The notes under the pieces were generated by a model. The model saw only the letters and a program-made list of their open reading frames with translations. It did not search any database and was not told the origin of the DNA. A program made the position numbers and the translations under genes. 64,000 bases of DNA from Symbiodinium sp. CCMP2592 (taxonomy: Eukaryota > Sar > Dinophyceae > Suessiales > Symbiodiniaceae), in assembly GCA_905221615.1 (NCBI GenBank), contig CAJNDT010004602.1:62001-126000 (forward strand), read 5' to 3'. This document shows, piece after piece, positions 54,200-64,000 of the stretch (the stretch's first letter is position 1; each line of letters opens with the position of its first letter).

Positions 54200-55345
54200 T
54201 ACCTACACGTTGCCATGCGCACGCCGGCGCACACAACGGCAAGCCTTGAACCACGGGGCCAGGGCTGCAGCATTGCTTATGGAGCCGAGTAGATGCGCGG
54301 GACTTGCATTTCACTGTGGAAGGTGGACACCGGGTTGGCATCGATGCATGCTCCGGGTGGTAGGGTGGCCTGCATTATGGGAGCTTGCCTCCTGCAACCC
54401 AAAAGCTGTAAATTGTGGGGATGAAGACAGCAGGCAGACTTAGCCCAGATGTCCAACAACGAGCTTGAACTGTGACGCGGCCTGATGCGGCCTGAATCAT
54501 CCACGAGGTTGCGCGGATCCGATGAGAACTCAAGGATTCACCATGTTAGATCCTTTGCAGCCTCCGGTCTCAATGCAAAGATGCAGCCATCCCAGCTCGG
54601 AAAACACGAAACTTAGCCTCAGTGCTGTGCCGAGTGACTCGTTTAGAAAAAAAGCCTTTCAAATCAGGATAAGGCTTCCTGCGCTCGGACTCCGCGTCTG
54701 TGGCTCTAGAGGTCTGCGGGCCGCGTCGAGAAAGCCAGCGTGCCGCCCGGAGCATTAGGTACGCACAAGCCAAGAACATCTCACGAAAATCGACTGACTG
54801 ACTGTTCACGTGGTCGCCTACAAATGCAGTGTTGTGCACCGCTTGTGCATCGCAACATGGAGCCGAGCAGACGTGCACGACTTGCATGTGGCTATCAATG
54901 CTCCTTTACAAGGTTTACACCAGGTTGGCATCGATGCAAGTTCTGGGTGGAAGGCTTTACGTTTAGGCTTTAGGGCCTCTAAAGTGTGGCATGCATTATG
55001 GGAGCTTGCCTCCCACTACCCCTAAGCTATTCGTTGTGGTCGTCGCCTCATGAACTTGTTCACCAGCAAGCGACGAGACTACACCTTCAAAGCACTGAAG
55101 GCAACGGGCGGACTCTGCCCAGATTTCCAGCACCGAACTTGAACTCTGACGCAGCCTGACGCAGCCTGAACCATCCACGATGTTGCGCGGATCCGATGGA
55201 AACTCACGGATTCACCATGTTAGGTCCCTGGAGCCCACTGACACAACTGACCCCAAAAAGTCAGTTTATCCTTCGTCGAAGGCCGATCGGATGCCAGCCT
55301 CCGATCTCATTGCAAAGATGCAGCCATCCCAGCTCCGGCTTTGTG
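54200..55345 (+). repeat. Tandem segmental duplication, unit about 600-700 bp
   Basis: Blocks of 54200-54610 recur in the same order at 54815-55345. Shared landmarks are gttggcatcgatgcatgct/gttggcatcgatgcaagtt, cattatgggagcttgcctcc, 'gttgcgcggatccgatg' with 'ggattcaccatgttag', and 'tgcaaagatgcagccatccc'. Divergence is roughly 10-20% with indels. Short frames in both copies are not conserved, so this is probably a non-coding repeat. Confidence 0.7.
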
Positions 55346-55499
55346 GGAGGAGGAGTAGTGGCCAGAACACTGCAGCACGTGATCCCAGGCCGAGAAGGGG
55401 AACGGACGTCGCAAAAACGGCAAGCAACAAAGATCCCTGAACCGGCTGTTTCTTGGGCATGCAGCTGGCTCCGCCGAATCAAAGAGCCCCACCTTGAAC

Positions 55500-55628
55500 C
55501 CGGGGCTGTTCGAAGAAGCGCTTGAACAGGATCAGCCCGCAAGCAAGCCTGAAGCAAGCAAGGAATCTGAAGCCGTCATCATCGCCTCGATGTCCCCAGC
55601 CTTGGTCCCACACTCTGCTTGCAGCTGA
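55500..55628 (+). CDS. Candidate exon (GLFEEALEQDQPASKPEASKE...)
   Basis: The frame reads GLFEEALEQDQPASKPEASK and then ESEAVIIASMSPALVPHSACS to TGA. It lacks a start codon, and an in-frame stop lies just upstream, so it would need an acceptor near 55499. The opposite strand is open too (55532-55921). Weak. Confidence 0.2.
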   Translation, partial: PGLFEEALEQDQPASKPEASKESEAVIIASMSPALVPHSACS

Positions 55629-55639
55629 GGCTTGCAGGA

Positions 55640-58460
55640 GATGATGGCCTCTGCAGTAGCTGTAGCAGCAACACTGGCGGCAGCAGCAGCGCTAGCAGTA
55701 AGACTAGCAGTAGCAGCAGTGCCTTTGTTGTGAAAAACCACGAATCTGAAACTGTGAATAAACAGTTTAACCGGCAGCACTACCTTTGAGCTTCCCTTTC
55801 TACATGGGCCTTTCGAGATCAAATATGACCTGCCTGGAGCCTCCCAACCCCAAATGCGAAACTCACGGCAGTGCGAGAAACGGAAGCAACAGCAGCATAC
55901 TTGTAGCAGGCTGGTGGTCATGTGATGCGATCCGAAGCCATGCTATGCCATGCTGGTTGATTTGGTCCGCCTCTCCTCCTCCTTCTCTGTCGGTCCTCAC
56001 TCGTTCATTCATGGGTTCTTCATTGAGATTCAAGCTTGCATGCAAGGCGGACGGACCTTGACATACATACACACATTCATGGGTACACACTTGCATCTGT
56101 CGCTGCACTCGTTGAAACCTCTGAGTGCAGAACGGCGAGGCTTCCAACGACGCAGGGGAGGTTGGCAGGTCGTCCTCCACCTCCTCGACCTGCTCCGGGT
56201 TGATTGCAGCCCGTCTTGCCTCGACCCGCCCTGGCCCACAACTGAAGAATTCGCACAGGGCTCCCAGCTTTCACCTTGTCAGGGCAGCTCACCTTTGACC
56301 AAGCATGGGGGAAACTAGCGGCCAAATGTTGCTTCGAGCCTGCAACGTGGAAAAGCACATAAAAATCATGCCACATCGCCCGTATCAACACGAACTAGGC
56401 GCATAACCTATGCTACAGCTCCGGAGACGACATGAAGCGGTCAGTCTTGCCAAGGCTGGCGCGCAGGCTTGAACACTTTCTTCTTCGACACTGTCCACGT
56501 CCCGCCGTTTGAACTCCAGACTTGGGGAACTGTCTAATGATAATGATTTGTAGAGCTACATGGCTCCTTTTTGAAACGAGCACGGCAGTGAGAAAGAAGT
56601 GGACAAATCAGCTTCCGTCTGTACCAGGCCAGTCAGAAGGACAGAGGGCTGACAAGGAAGCACCCAAAAAATCACGAATGCAATGTAACGTGAGCTCGGG
56701 TACACCCAGCCTTGCTTACGCGTGGCCTGCTTGCCTATGGGTCGTGCTTTTTCTCTTAAGCAAGCCAAGCATGGCGTCTGACTGGATACAGTGCTTCCCA
56801 GCTTCTTGCACGCCCCGCACCACGTGTTTGCTCTTTGAATCTTGCTGATGAATCCACATTGCGTGACAAAGGGCTGTTTTTGCACAATTTAGTGACAGTG
56901 ACAGCACCGCGATGTATGGGAACAGCGCAGGTGACATGGTCCCCTTCCACCACGCCACCATGTCCTCCGGTGTCGCAATTCGCCTGCGGCACGTTGCGTA
57001 AGAAGACGCATTCGGTCTTGGCAAAAAACTAAGCAGAACAAGACTACAAAAGCACTACAACAGGTGAAACAGTAGCTGCGACGTGCAGGCTTTGCCAGGC
57101 AGGAGTTGTTCAGCCAAAAGGTCCCGGCTCGGGCTCTGCAAATTGCGAAATGGCCTTCTAGCGAAGCTGCGCTCAGATGGCCCTGCTTTCCGAAAAGCAT
57201 GGGAAACGCAGTGGCCGCAGAAAAGCCCCGCTGTGAAGCGCAATGGCTGCCCAAAACGCTCCACAACACGTGGCGGCCAAGCCACGGCGACAAATTGGAA
57301 GCATGCCTCCCAAGTCCGCTGCGCGTTCCGCGCCGAAAAACATTGGCGGCCACACTTCCCCACAATCAGAAGGAGTTCTCACTGCACAGAATTCAAGGAC
57401 TGGTATTTCCAGAGGCGCCACCGTTAACACGAGGTGCCTTCACACCACGCAAAGAAAGATACGTGCGTAAGACGCGCCTCCAAGGCCACATCATCGCCCC
57501 GCAATAATGGCCGTGGCCTTCGACATTGCGCAGTGAGGACGCTGGCGGCTATAAACAAGGATTGTATTCGGCTTTAAATAAGGATTCTGAATTTTCACAC
57601 AGTCAACGCTAATTAAGAACTTCAATTTTCAAGGACATTGCATTTAAGGACTTTTGGGCCTTCTGGGTTGGACGGCTGCCCTTCCAGCAGCTACACAAGA
57701 CCTATGGGTGTCTGTTGCAGCCAAGAGATGCGGCCGCAACAGGATCGGCCTGTATGCATGCGTGCTGGTGGTCCCTTTCTCGCACTTGTCTGCCGGCCCG
57801 TGCCCAAGTTAAGTGCCGCAACCGACCTGGTCTGGCCCAGCAACACTCTCCACAACAGCTATCAGGCTTGTGCGTGCATTTCGAACGAGGGAAGCTGTCC
57901 GCGTCTGGCATGTGGCTCGGTGGCGCGTCGAGGCACAAGATTTCACGCTGGATCTGGATGGCGCGCCTGTGAGCTCTGCCTGGAAGCTGTAGCCTTTGAG
58001 CGCGAGATGCTTTCAACGGTTGCCCCTAAACCACAAGGGCCGCCAAGGCCTTAGCCGGTTAACTTCCGTGGCAATTATCCTGCAGGAATCACATCATGGA
58101 GCTCACCATCTTGACATATGGTCCGTGGGAACGACAGCGACCGACCTATGTTCAGGTGGCAATGGCAAGAGGGATGCACCCGCATTTCGCAATAGCCTCG
58201 ATCCGTCCGTCCGGATGCAGGGAAATTGCCAAGGGGGCCCTTGCATTCCGCTCGGAGGCACCTCCTGTGGTATTTCTACATCTTTGTTCGTTCTCCTGCT
58301 TATGTGGGGGACGTCGCTGTCTCTGGGAACTCCAGATCTCAGGCTGTGGGTGCTACGCAGTGTGGGACACGCTCTGGCTGTGCGCGCCATAGGCGTGACA
58401 GGGACGTGGTGATTCCTGCGCGTCCATTGATGCGGAGTGCTATTGTGAGGCCACATCCGC
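55640..58460. other. No recognised gene
   Basis: Many frames of 60-158 codons overlap on both strands, especially at 56830-57510 (up to 158 codons on the minus strand, 133 on the plus) and 57640-58470. GC content is higher than in the flanks, which lengthens chance frames. No domain, repeat pattern or splice-compatible series was recognised. Confidence 0.35.
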
Positions 58461-58545
58461 AGAAACACAACTGGGCCTGGTGTTTTCGTCCGAAACGACC
58501 CAAGATTTTGTCCCCTCTTTTGGAGCCACGTTGTCAGACAACAAC

Positions 58546-58848
58546 AATGTACTGAGGAGGCCCCCTTATGCCCCCTACAAAACCACTCCTAAAGGGAGCT
58601 TCTGGTTCTGGACCCTCTGAACACGTAAACTTTGGGACTTCAACTTTTCAACGATGGGAAAACCTGGCATCGAGAATCGAGAACCAACAAGCAAACTGGC
58701 CAAGAGCGCTTCACTGCAGCACACTTGAAAGCACAACACGACCGTCACCATACTGTCAGAACCTCAAAACGGGGAGCACCCTTCACAACTCCGCCACACG
58801 GCATGTGGCTGTTAAGGGCCATGGACTGGTCGGGAGAAACCTGTCTTT
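58546..58848 (+). repeat. 300-bp duplicated block, copy 1
   Basis: From caatgtactgaggaggcccc to cgggagaaacctgtc the block is about 95% identical to 61042-61333. Copy 1 has a roughly 15-bp extra segment near 58575. The 80-94 codon frames over it match between copies but shift at indels, so coding is unlikely. Confidence 0.8.
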
Positions 58849-58852
58849 CTAG

Positions 58853-58955
58853 AGGCCCAAAAAACGGAACCTAGAAGTGCTTCGAGGGTTACAAACCATG
58901 TACCTAGCCTTGGACAAGTTGCCCAAATCAAACAAAACTGAAGCATGGGACGCAA
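58853..58955 (-). repeat. Inverted copy of 60925-61034
   Basis: aggcccaaaaaacggaacct + agaagtgcttcgagggttac is the reverse complement of gtaacccttgaagtacttct + aggttccgtttttttttggg. It flanks the right side of duplicate copy 1, while its partner flanks the left side of copy 2. Confidence 0.7.
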
Positions 58956-59424
58956 TAAAAGAAAACCGTATGGGACGCCACGCTAGAAAACCGTCTTCAA
59001 TGACAGATGCACAATAGTCGGATGCGAGCACGCAGCTCATTGTCTGATCATTGAAAAACGTTTTTTTGGTTGCTTTTCTGGTTGGTGTGATGCTGAGGTT
59101 ATGAACAGAAAACTACTTAGCGAAGAATGCCAACTTGAGGACTCATGGAAACTTCGGACTGTTGTGTGTAGGGACTGTTGCAGGCGTCCTAGTCATTGAA
59201 GGCGTGTGGGTATTGTTGCGGTAGCAGTTTGACTTGTTTCGCAAGCCTTTTGTTAAAGGCTTTTCGGAAGGGTGTCATTGAAAGTGCACGGATAGTGTTG
59301 CTAAACCAAATCGGTGACCTGATTGGCTCTATGCACCCAACACAAACTTGCACCGACGCTGATCACAAGCGCACTTTCTTTCTACGCGCAGATGGGATTG
59401 TAAACTGACGAAAACTGCAATTCT

Positions 59425-59695
59425 AAGGCGAAACCGTGTGACAGTTGCCACTTTTGGAAGCAAGTTCTGCCAAAACCCTAGGAAAGTGCGCATTCCAAAA
59501 TAGATTGCAAAAAACCAGAAAAAAACAACACAACGCTTCAAAGTAGAGAAAAACCATGGAAAATGAAGCTTCTAGTGTTTGAAGCGTTGTGTTGTTTCTT
59601 CCGGTTTTTGGCAATCTGTTTTGGAATGTGCACTTTCCTTGGATTTTCGCAGAACTGGCTTCCAAAAGTGGCAACTGTCACACGGTTTTGCTTTA
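59425..59695. repeat. Large imperfect palindrome, arms about 120 bp
   Basis: aaccgtgtgacagttgccac ... acaacacaacgcttcaaa (left) pairs with tttgaagcgttgtgttgttt ... gtggcaactgtcacacggtt (right), roughly 80% over each arm, with a 25-bp centre containing aaccatggaaaatgaagctt. A further 'gtggcaacagtgacaccgtttcg' at 59737-59760 is a partial third copy of the arm end. Both strands give false frames across it. Confidence 0.75.
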
Positions 59696-60924
59696 GAAGA
59701 AACGTTTTCCTTGTGTTTTCACAAGTGCATCCGAAAAGTGGCAACAGTGACACCGTTTCGGTGGGATTCCCTCAATTTTTACGCTTTTTAAGTCAACCAA
59801 CGCAGATTCTTCCCACAACACGTGGGAAAACCAAAGCTAGAAGCTCATGAAAAAACCGTTCACAACAATCTAAGAGAGCATGCCACGAAACGCAACCACC
59901 GAAGGAACGTCTACGCATGAAAGCTCTCAAACCGAACTGACAATCCAAGCCGTCTCACTTGCAACTTGGGTTCCCATTACCAGGCCTCCAGAAAGGAGGT
60001 TTCTTACCGACGCAGTGGAGACTCCGCAGTATGTCCAAGACTGAAAACTGTCCGCCTGCTCCTGCTCCTTCTGTAAAGTGCAATCATAATTGAGAAAAAG
60101 TCTTATGCAATTTTTTGGTGCAGAAAAAGCTCTACAAGAGTTTTAAGTGGTCGGTCGAGTCTTGCAGGCCGAAGCAGGCACGGTGACAAGAGTGACGATT
60201 TTCCGAAGCTGATCCGTTGAGTTTGGTTTTAGAGAAGAGAAACATGTTGCGGTTGTCAGTTGTTATGGGCAATTTGTGTTTAAACTTGCACTCATACAGT
60301 CTGGTTTCGTGCCGTTTGGAGCGCTCTTGCTTTCTAATAAGTAGCTGCCGTGCAAAAAGCAAGCTTTAGGCCTACAGTGCACAGTGCGCACAGGTTGGTC
60401 TGGGAACGGAGCCGCTCAAGAGCTAAAACTTGAGCGCAGGAAAGCTTTGTTTTCGGAGATACATTTGGCAAGCGTTTTGGGAGGGATCTTGGAGGGGCCT
60501 CTCCAGGTTTGGGTCTCGCTGGCGCCGATCCGGGCACCCGACATTGGAACCCCAAATATTGCCACGTCCGGCAAGCGGCGTCAGACCCCTAACTTGCCGC
60601 CATCTTCGCCAGCAGGACCATCTCGGGCTTTGCCAGAATCATTGGGTCGCATTGGAATCACATTCGCAAACATACTACATTCAAGTCGGGCTCTTGTGAA
60701 TTAAGAGGCACGGCTTCATTTCGGGCCCCGTTCTGGGGTCTCAGAATTGGGTCCAGAATTGGGTCCGGACAGGGCCCATATGCTCACTCTGCTAGGTGTG
60801 GACAAGTGCAGATCCGCACTGACACAGACCTGCTGCGACACAACCCTCTGCGCATCTTTGCAAGCGACACTACGCAACAGACATATCAACTTGATAGAAG
60901 CAGAAGCAACACAACTGGGCCTGG

Positions 60925-61034
60925 TGTTTCCGTTCTGTGTCCCATTCTTCAGTTTTGTTTGATTGGGGCTGTAAGGGAGTACATGGTTTGTAACCCTTGA
61001 AGTACTTCTAGGTTCCGTTTTTTTTTGGGCTTTC
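60925..61034 (+). repeat. Inverted partner of 58853-58955
   Basis: It lies immediately left of duplicate copy 2. Together with the copy at 58853 it suggests a terminal inverted repeat of one element family represented here by two rearranged partial copies. Confidence 0.65.
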
Positions 61035-61041
61035 AGATGGC

Positions 61042-61333
61042 AATGTACTGAGGAGGCCCCTTTATGCCCCCAAACTCCAAGAGAACTCCTGGTTCTGGAC
61101 CCTCTGAACACGTAAACTTTGGGACTTCAACTTTTCAACGATGGGAAAACCTGGCATCGAGAATCGAGAACCAACAAGCAAACTGGCCAAGAGCGCTTCA
61201 CTGCAGCACACTTGAAAGCACAACACGACCGTCACCATACTGTCAGAAACCTCAAAACGGGGAGCACCTTTCACAACTCCGCCACAAGGCATGTGGCTGT
61301 TAAGGGCTCTGACTGGTCGGAAGAAACCTGTCA
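61042..61333 (+). repeat. 300-bp duplicated block, copy 2
   Basis: See 58546-58848. Identity is high from caatgtactgaggaggcccc to gaagaaacctgtc. Confidence 0.8.
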
Positions 61334-61404
61334 AAACGGGATGGCTCTGTTTCTCTTGAAGTCACAGAAGGCTACAAGCTATAGTTAGCCTGTTTCATCA
61401 GTTT

Positions 61405-61415
61405 CTTGAGCCAAA
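61405..61415 (-). other. Short spliced-leader-like match on the minus strand
   Basis: cttgagccaaa is the reverse complement of tttggctcaag, the last 11 nt of the dinoflagellate spliced leader. At 11 nt this could be chance; it is noted because similar matches occur at 5650-5674. Confidence 0.2.
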
Positions 61416-61639
61416 GTTGCGTTGCCATGATTCGGCAAGCAAGCCCATGGGCGAACACTTAGAGTCAAGGTACACAAACGTGACCTTGCTCTTGATTGTA
61501 CATGGTACAACTCATAGCTCTTATATCGGCACCACAGAATCGGACTAGGTATCGAGGTCCGTTCGCAGAACATAAGAAGCGATTTAAATTGTTGTTTGAG
61601 TTTTATCAGCTGGAAGAATTGCTAAAGCAATGTTGTAAA

Positions 61640-62460
61640 TAGTGATTTACTTATAGAATGACAGCACCCCACATACAGTATGTCTCCCATTTCCCGAATG
61701 TGCCTTCCATAAGCATGTCAAAAGAACATGGTAGTGGTTAATTAGTTTCAAAGAATGTTTGTCATAATTAATGAATGATGGTAAGTATTGTAAAATAAAT
61801 TAATATGACAATATATGTTGATAAGATAACCATGGATTTGAATATTGAGTGTCGCGAATGCTCGCGAGGCTCTGCCGAGCGTCATCCTAGTCATTGTGAA
61901 AGGCAGTGTGTTAGATGTAAAAAATTTAAGAATCAAATTATGTTTCAAGAGATATTATATTAGTAAAACAAGTAGGTGTTTAATGCAGTGTAGAACCACG
62001 GTTACTTGCTGTGATTGTCTTGATGGAATGACAGCATACAATGATACAAGGAAACGTGAGTTAAAACCATAAGTATAATGTAACCACATTTCATAAGAGT
62101 TCATGGAATGTAATTCTATTATAATACAACCTTTAACTCTAAACCTAGTAATCTTTGAAAGAACCCTTGCCATTGGTAATGGGGCAAGGTGTAGAGGGGA
62201 GCATAGGAATAATCGTCTAATAGGTTGACTGGTGGTATTCTTACTCGAAATGGGCAAGAGTTCTGCAACTCAAACTGCTTGCGTGCATGCAGATATATGG
62301 TCACGCGCTCCGTAGCCCCCCTCTCTTCCCTCCCAAGGGTGTGGGGTTTCTCTTCCCCCGTGGGTGGTTGTAGGGTTTTGGGGTTAGAGTTTAGCTTAAG
62401 CTTTTGAGTTTTTTTGGGTTTACGGCCACAAGGTATAGACGTCGAGTCCACAAGGACTAA
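61640..62460. other. AT-rich sequence without recognised genes
   Basis: Frames of up to 110 codons occur on both strands (for example 62119-62451 minus) but are not protein-like. A telomere-like 'gggttttggggttagagttt' stretch occurs near 62370. Confidence 0.35.
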
Positions 62461-62469
62461 GAGAGGATT

Positions 62470-63220
62470 TGCGGATTTCGTGTGGCTTCTTCTTCTTTTG
62501 TTTGGTGGTTGCGTCTTGTTTGAGTTTGTGGTTTTTTCATTTTAGTTTGCTCTCATTTTATTTTTCGTCTCATTACTTCTTCTTCTCTCATTTTGTTTTC
62601 CACAAAGCGATTTCGTGTGGCTTCTTCTTCTTTTGTTTGGTGGTTGCGTCTTGTTTGAGTTTGTGGTTTTTTCATTTTAGTTTGCTCTCATGTCTTTCTT
62701 CTTGTTTTGTGTTTTTGATTGCATTTTGTCTCATTACTTCTTCTTCTCTCATTTTATTTTTTCGCAAAAGCCCCCCACAAAGCGATTTCGTGTGGCTTCT
62801 TCTTCTTTTGTTTGGTGGTTGCGTCTTGTTTGAGTTTGTGGTTTTTTCATTTTAGTTTGCTCTCATTTTATTTTTCGTCTCATTACTTCTTCTTCTCTCA
62901 TTTTATTTTTTTCGCAAAAGCCCCCCACAAAGCGATTTCGTGTGGCTTCTTCTTCTTTTGTTTGGTGGTTGCGTCTTGTTTGAGTTTGTGGTTTTTTCAT
63001 TTTAGTTTGCTCTCATTTTATTTTTCGTCTCATTACTTCTTCTTCTCTCATTTTTTTCGCAAAAGCCCCCCACAAAGCGATTTCGTGTGGCTGCTTCTTC
63101 TTCTTTTGTTTGGTGGTTGCGTCTTGTTTGAGTTTGTGGTTTTTTCATTTTAGTTTGCTCTCATTTTATTTTCTTCGCAAACCACCCCAATAAAGCGATT
63201 TCGTGTGGCTTCTTCTTTTT
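62470..63220 (+). repeat. Minisatellite of about 135-175 bp, six units
   Basis: Each unit begins gatttcgtgtggcttcttct, continues 'tttgtttggtggttgcgtct' and 'tttgtggttttttcatttta', has a variable 'tctcattacttcttcttctc' section, and ends 'ttcgcaaaagccccccacaa'. Unit starts are near 62475, 62609, 62785, 62935, 63081 and 63198. The pyrimidine-rich strand gives long Phe/Leu/Ser frames (62469-63153) that shift with unit length and are not genes. Confidence 0.85.
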
Positions 63221-64000
63221 TTGTTTGGTGCTTGCGTTTTGTTTGAGTTTTCGTTTTTTCCATTATCGTTTCGTTTCGCATATTTCTTCTTCTTTTGTGT
63301 TTTGATTAAGTTTTGTTTCATTACTTCTTCTTCTCTCATCTTCTTTTCTTCGCAAAAAGTTTCATTACTTCTTCTTCTCTCATTTTATTTTCTTCGCGAA
63401 AAACACAGCAAAGCGACTCGTGTAGTTTCTTTTTCTTTTCTTTGGTGATTGGGTTTTGTTTTAGTTTTTTTCTTTACTTCTTCTTCTCTCATTTTGTTCC
63501 TTGTTGCTTCTGCAGCCATTTGCAGCTTCGAACCTTCGACTTCGTCTTTGTGCACTTCGTCGTCCTCAAACGGAAAGCGTACATGCATGTTCGCTAAAGT
63601 AGACAGTGTGCAGGCACACGCGTATCTCTGCACTCCATCTATATAACTATATGTGTGCCTTTACGTGTGCCTGTAAATGTTTTTTGTCCATGACTGGCAG
63701 CCTTTCTTATGTGCGATTTCGTGAGCCTCTTCTTCCTTTGTCTTGTGGTTGCGTTTTGTTTGCGTTTGTGTTTTTTCCTTTTAGTTTCGTTTCGTGTGGC
63801 TTCCTCTTTCTTTATGGTTTTTCTTGTTTGCTCATTGCGTCTTGCTTGCGTTTGTGTTTTTTTTCATGTTGGTTTCATTTCGTGCATGTCTTCTTCTTGG
63901 CTGCTTTTGTTTGCGTCCTGCTTCATCCCTCCTCGTTCTTCTCTCATTTTCTCTTCTTCGCAAAAAATCACCCATAAAGCGACTTCGTGTGGCTTCTTGT
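63220..64000 (+). repeat. Decayed continuation of the same minisatellite
   Basis: Diverged unit starts (gcgactcgtgtag at 63411, gcgatttcgtgagcctctt at 63714, gcgacttcgtgtggcttctt at 63978) show the array continues past the window edge with increasing divergence and inserts such as 63500-63700. Confidence 0.7.

Noticed and set aside
54200..55345. Possible small gene family in the tandem duplication
   Set aside because: The frames are broken differently in the two copies.
62469..63597. Phe/Leu/Ser-rich 'membrane protein' frames of 94-144 codons
   Set aside because: Products of a pyrimidine-rich minisatellite; frames shift with unit length.

Overview
The window looks like dinoflagellate nuclear DNA, most likely from a Symbiodiniaceae-like or related genome; the species cannot be named from the sequence. 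The evidence is: many degenerate TTTAGGG/CCCTAAA blocks (plant/dinoflagellate-type telomere motif); genes split into many short exons whose best-fitting introns use GT, GC or even GA donors with AG acceptors; exons of protein families I associate from memory with dinoflagellates; and a complete tyrosine-recombinase retrotransposon of a type I recall as common in these genomes. No rRNA, tRNA, bacterial operon or CRISPR array was seen.

Layout. (1) 1-24.6 kb is gene-poor. It holds scattered telomere-like blocks and at least six families of short palindromic, hairpin-forming MITE-like elements (arms such as acttggaggttcatgggtagtt, aggctccatgtacccatata, tagtctccattgtagttcc), plus minisatellites. 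One palindromic copy is split by a 3.5 kb insertion (4918-8416) that is itself built of internal duplications. A broken exon-like reading frame lies at 16.7-17.1 kb. (2) 24.6-31.9 kb is mostly unassigned AT-richer DNA with a few exon-like pieces. (3) 31.9-45.3 kb is a gene-bearing block, all on the + strand: a methylase-like gene with IPC and IEQP motifs (31.94-32.89 kb), two exon-like pieces near 34.5-34.8 kb, a 12-exon Lys-rich gene with a 16-residue SPGK repeat array (35.36-40.97 kb), a multi-exon gene of a dinoflagellate transposon-like family (about 41.96-44.76 kb), and a terminal exon-like piece (45.14-45.29 kb). Very long microsatellites lie at 33.1-34.2 kb. (4) 45,497-53,866 (- strand) is a full-length 8.37 kb YR retrotransposon with three ORFs and the split direct repeats (A1-ORFs-B1-A2-B2) that define Ngaro/PAT-type elements. 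(5) 53.9-64 kb is again gene-poor, with segmental duplications, a large palindrome and a decaying minisatellite of about 150 bp at the right end.

How parts work together. Within the retroelement, ORF0 and ORF1 overlap by ATGA and look translationally coupled. ORF2 carries RT, RNase H (interrupted by a methyltransferase-like segment) and tyrosine recombinase. All three A/B boundaries share the 5-mer ATCAG, the expected recombination core. The host genes show no obvious functional link to each other. Gene models were assembled by hand from reading frames and splice-site phase; they are predictions. The best-supported one is the 35.36-40.97 kb gene, whose first eight exons total exactly 717 codons with every junction in phase.
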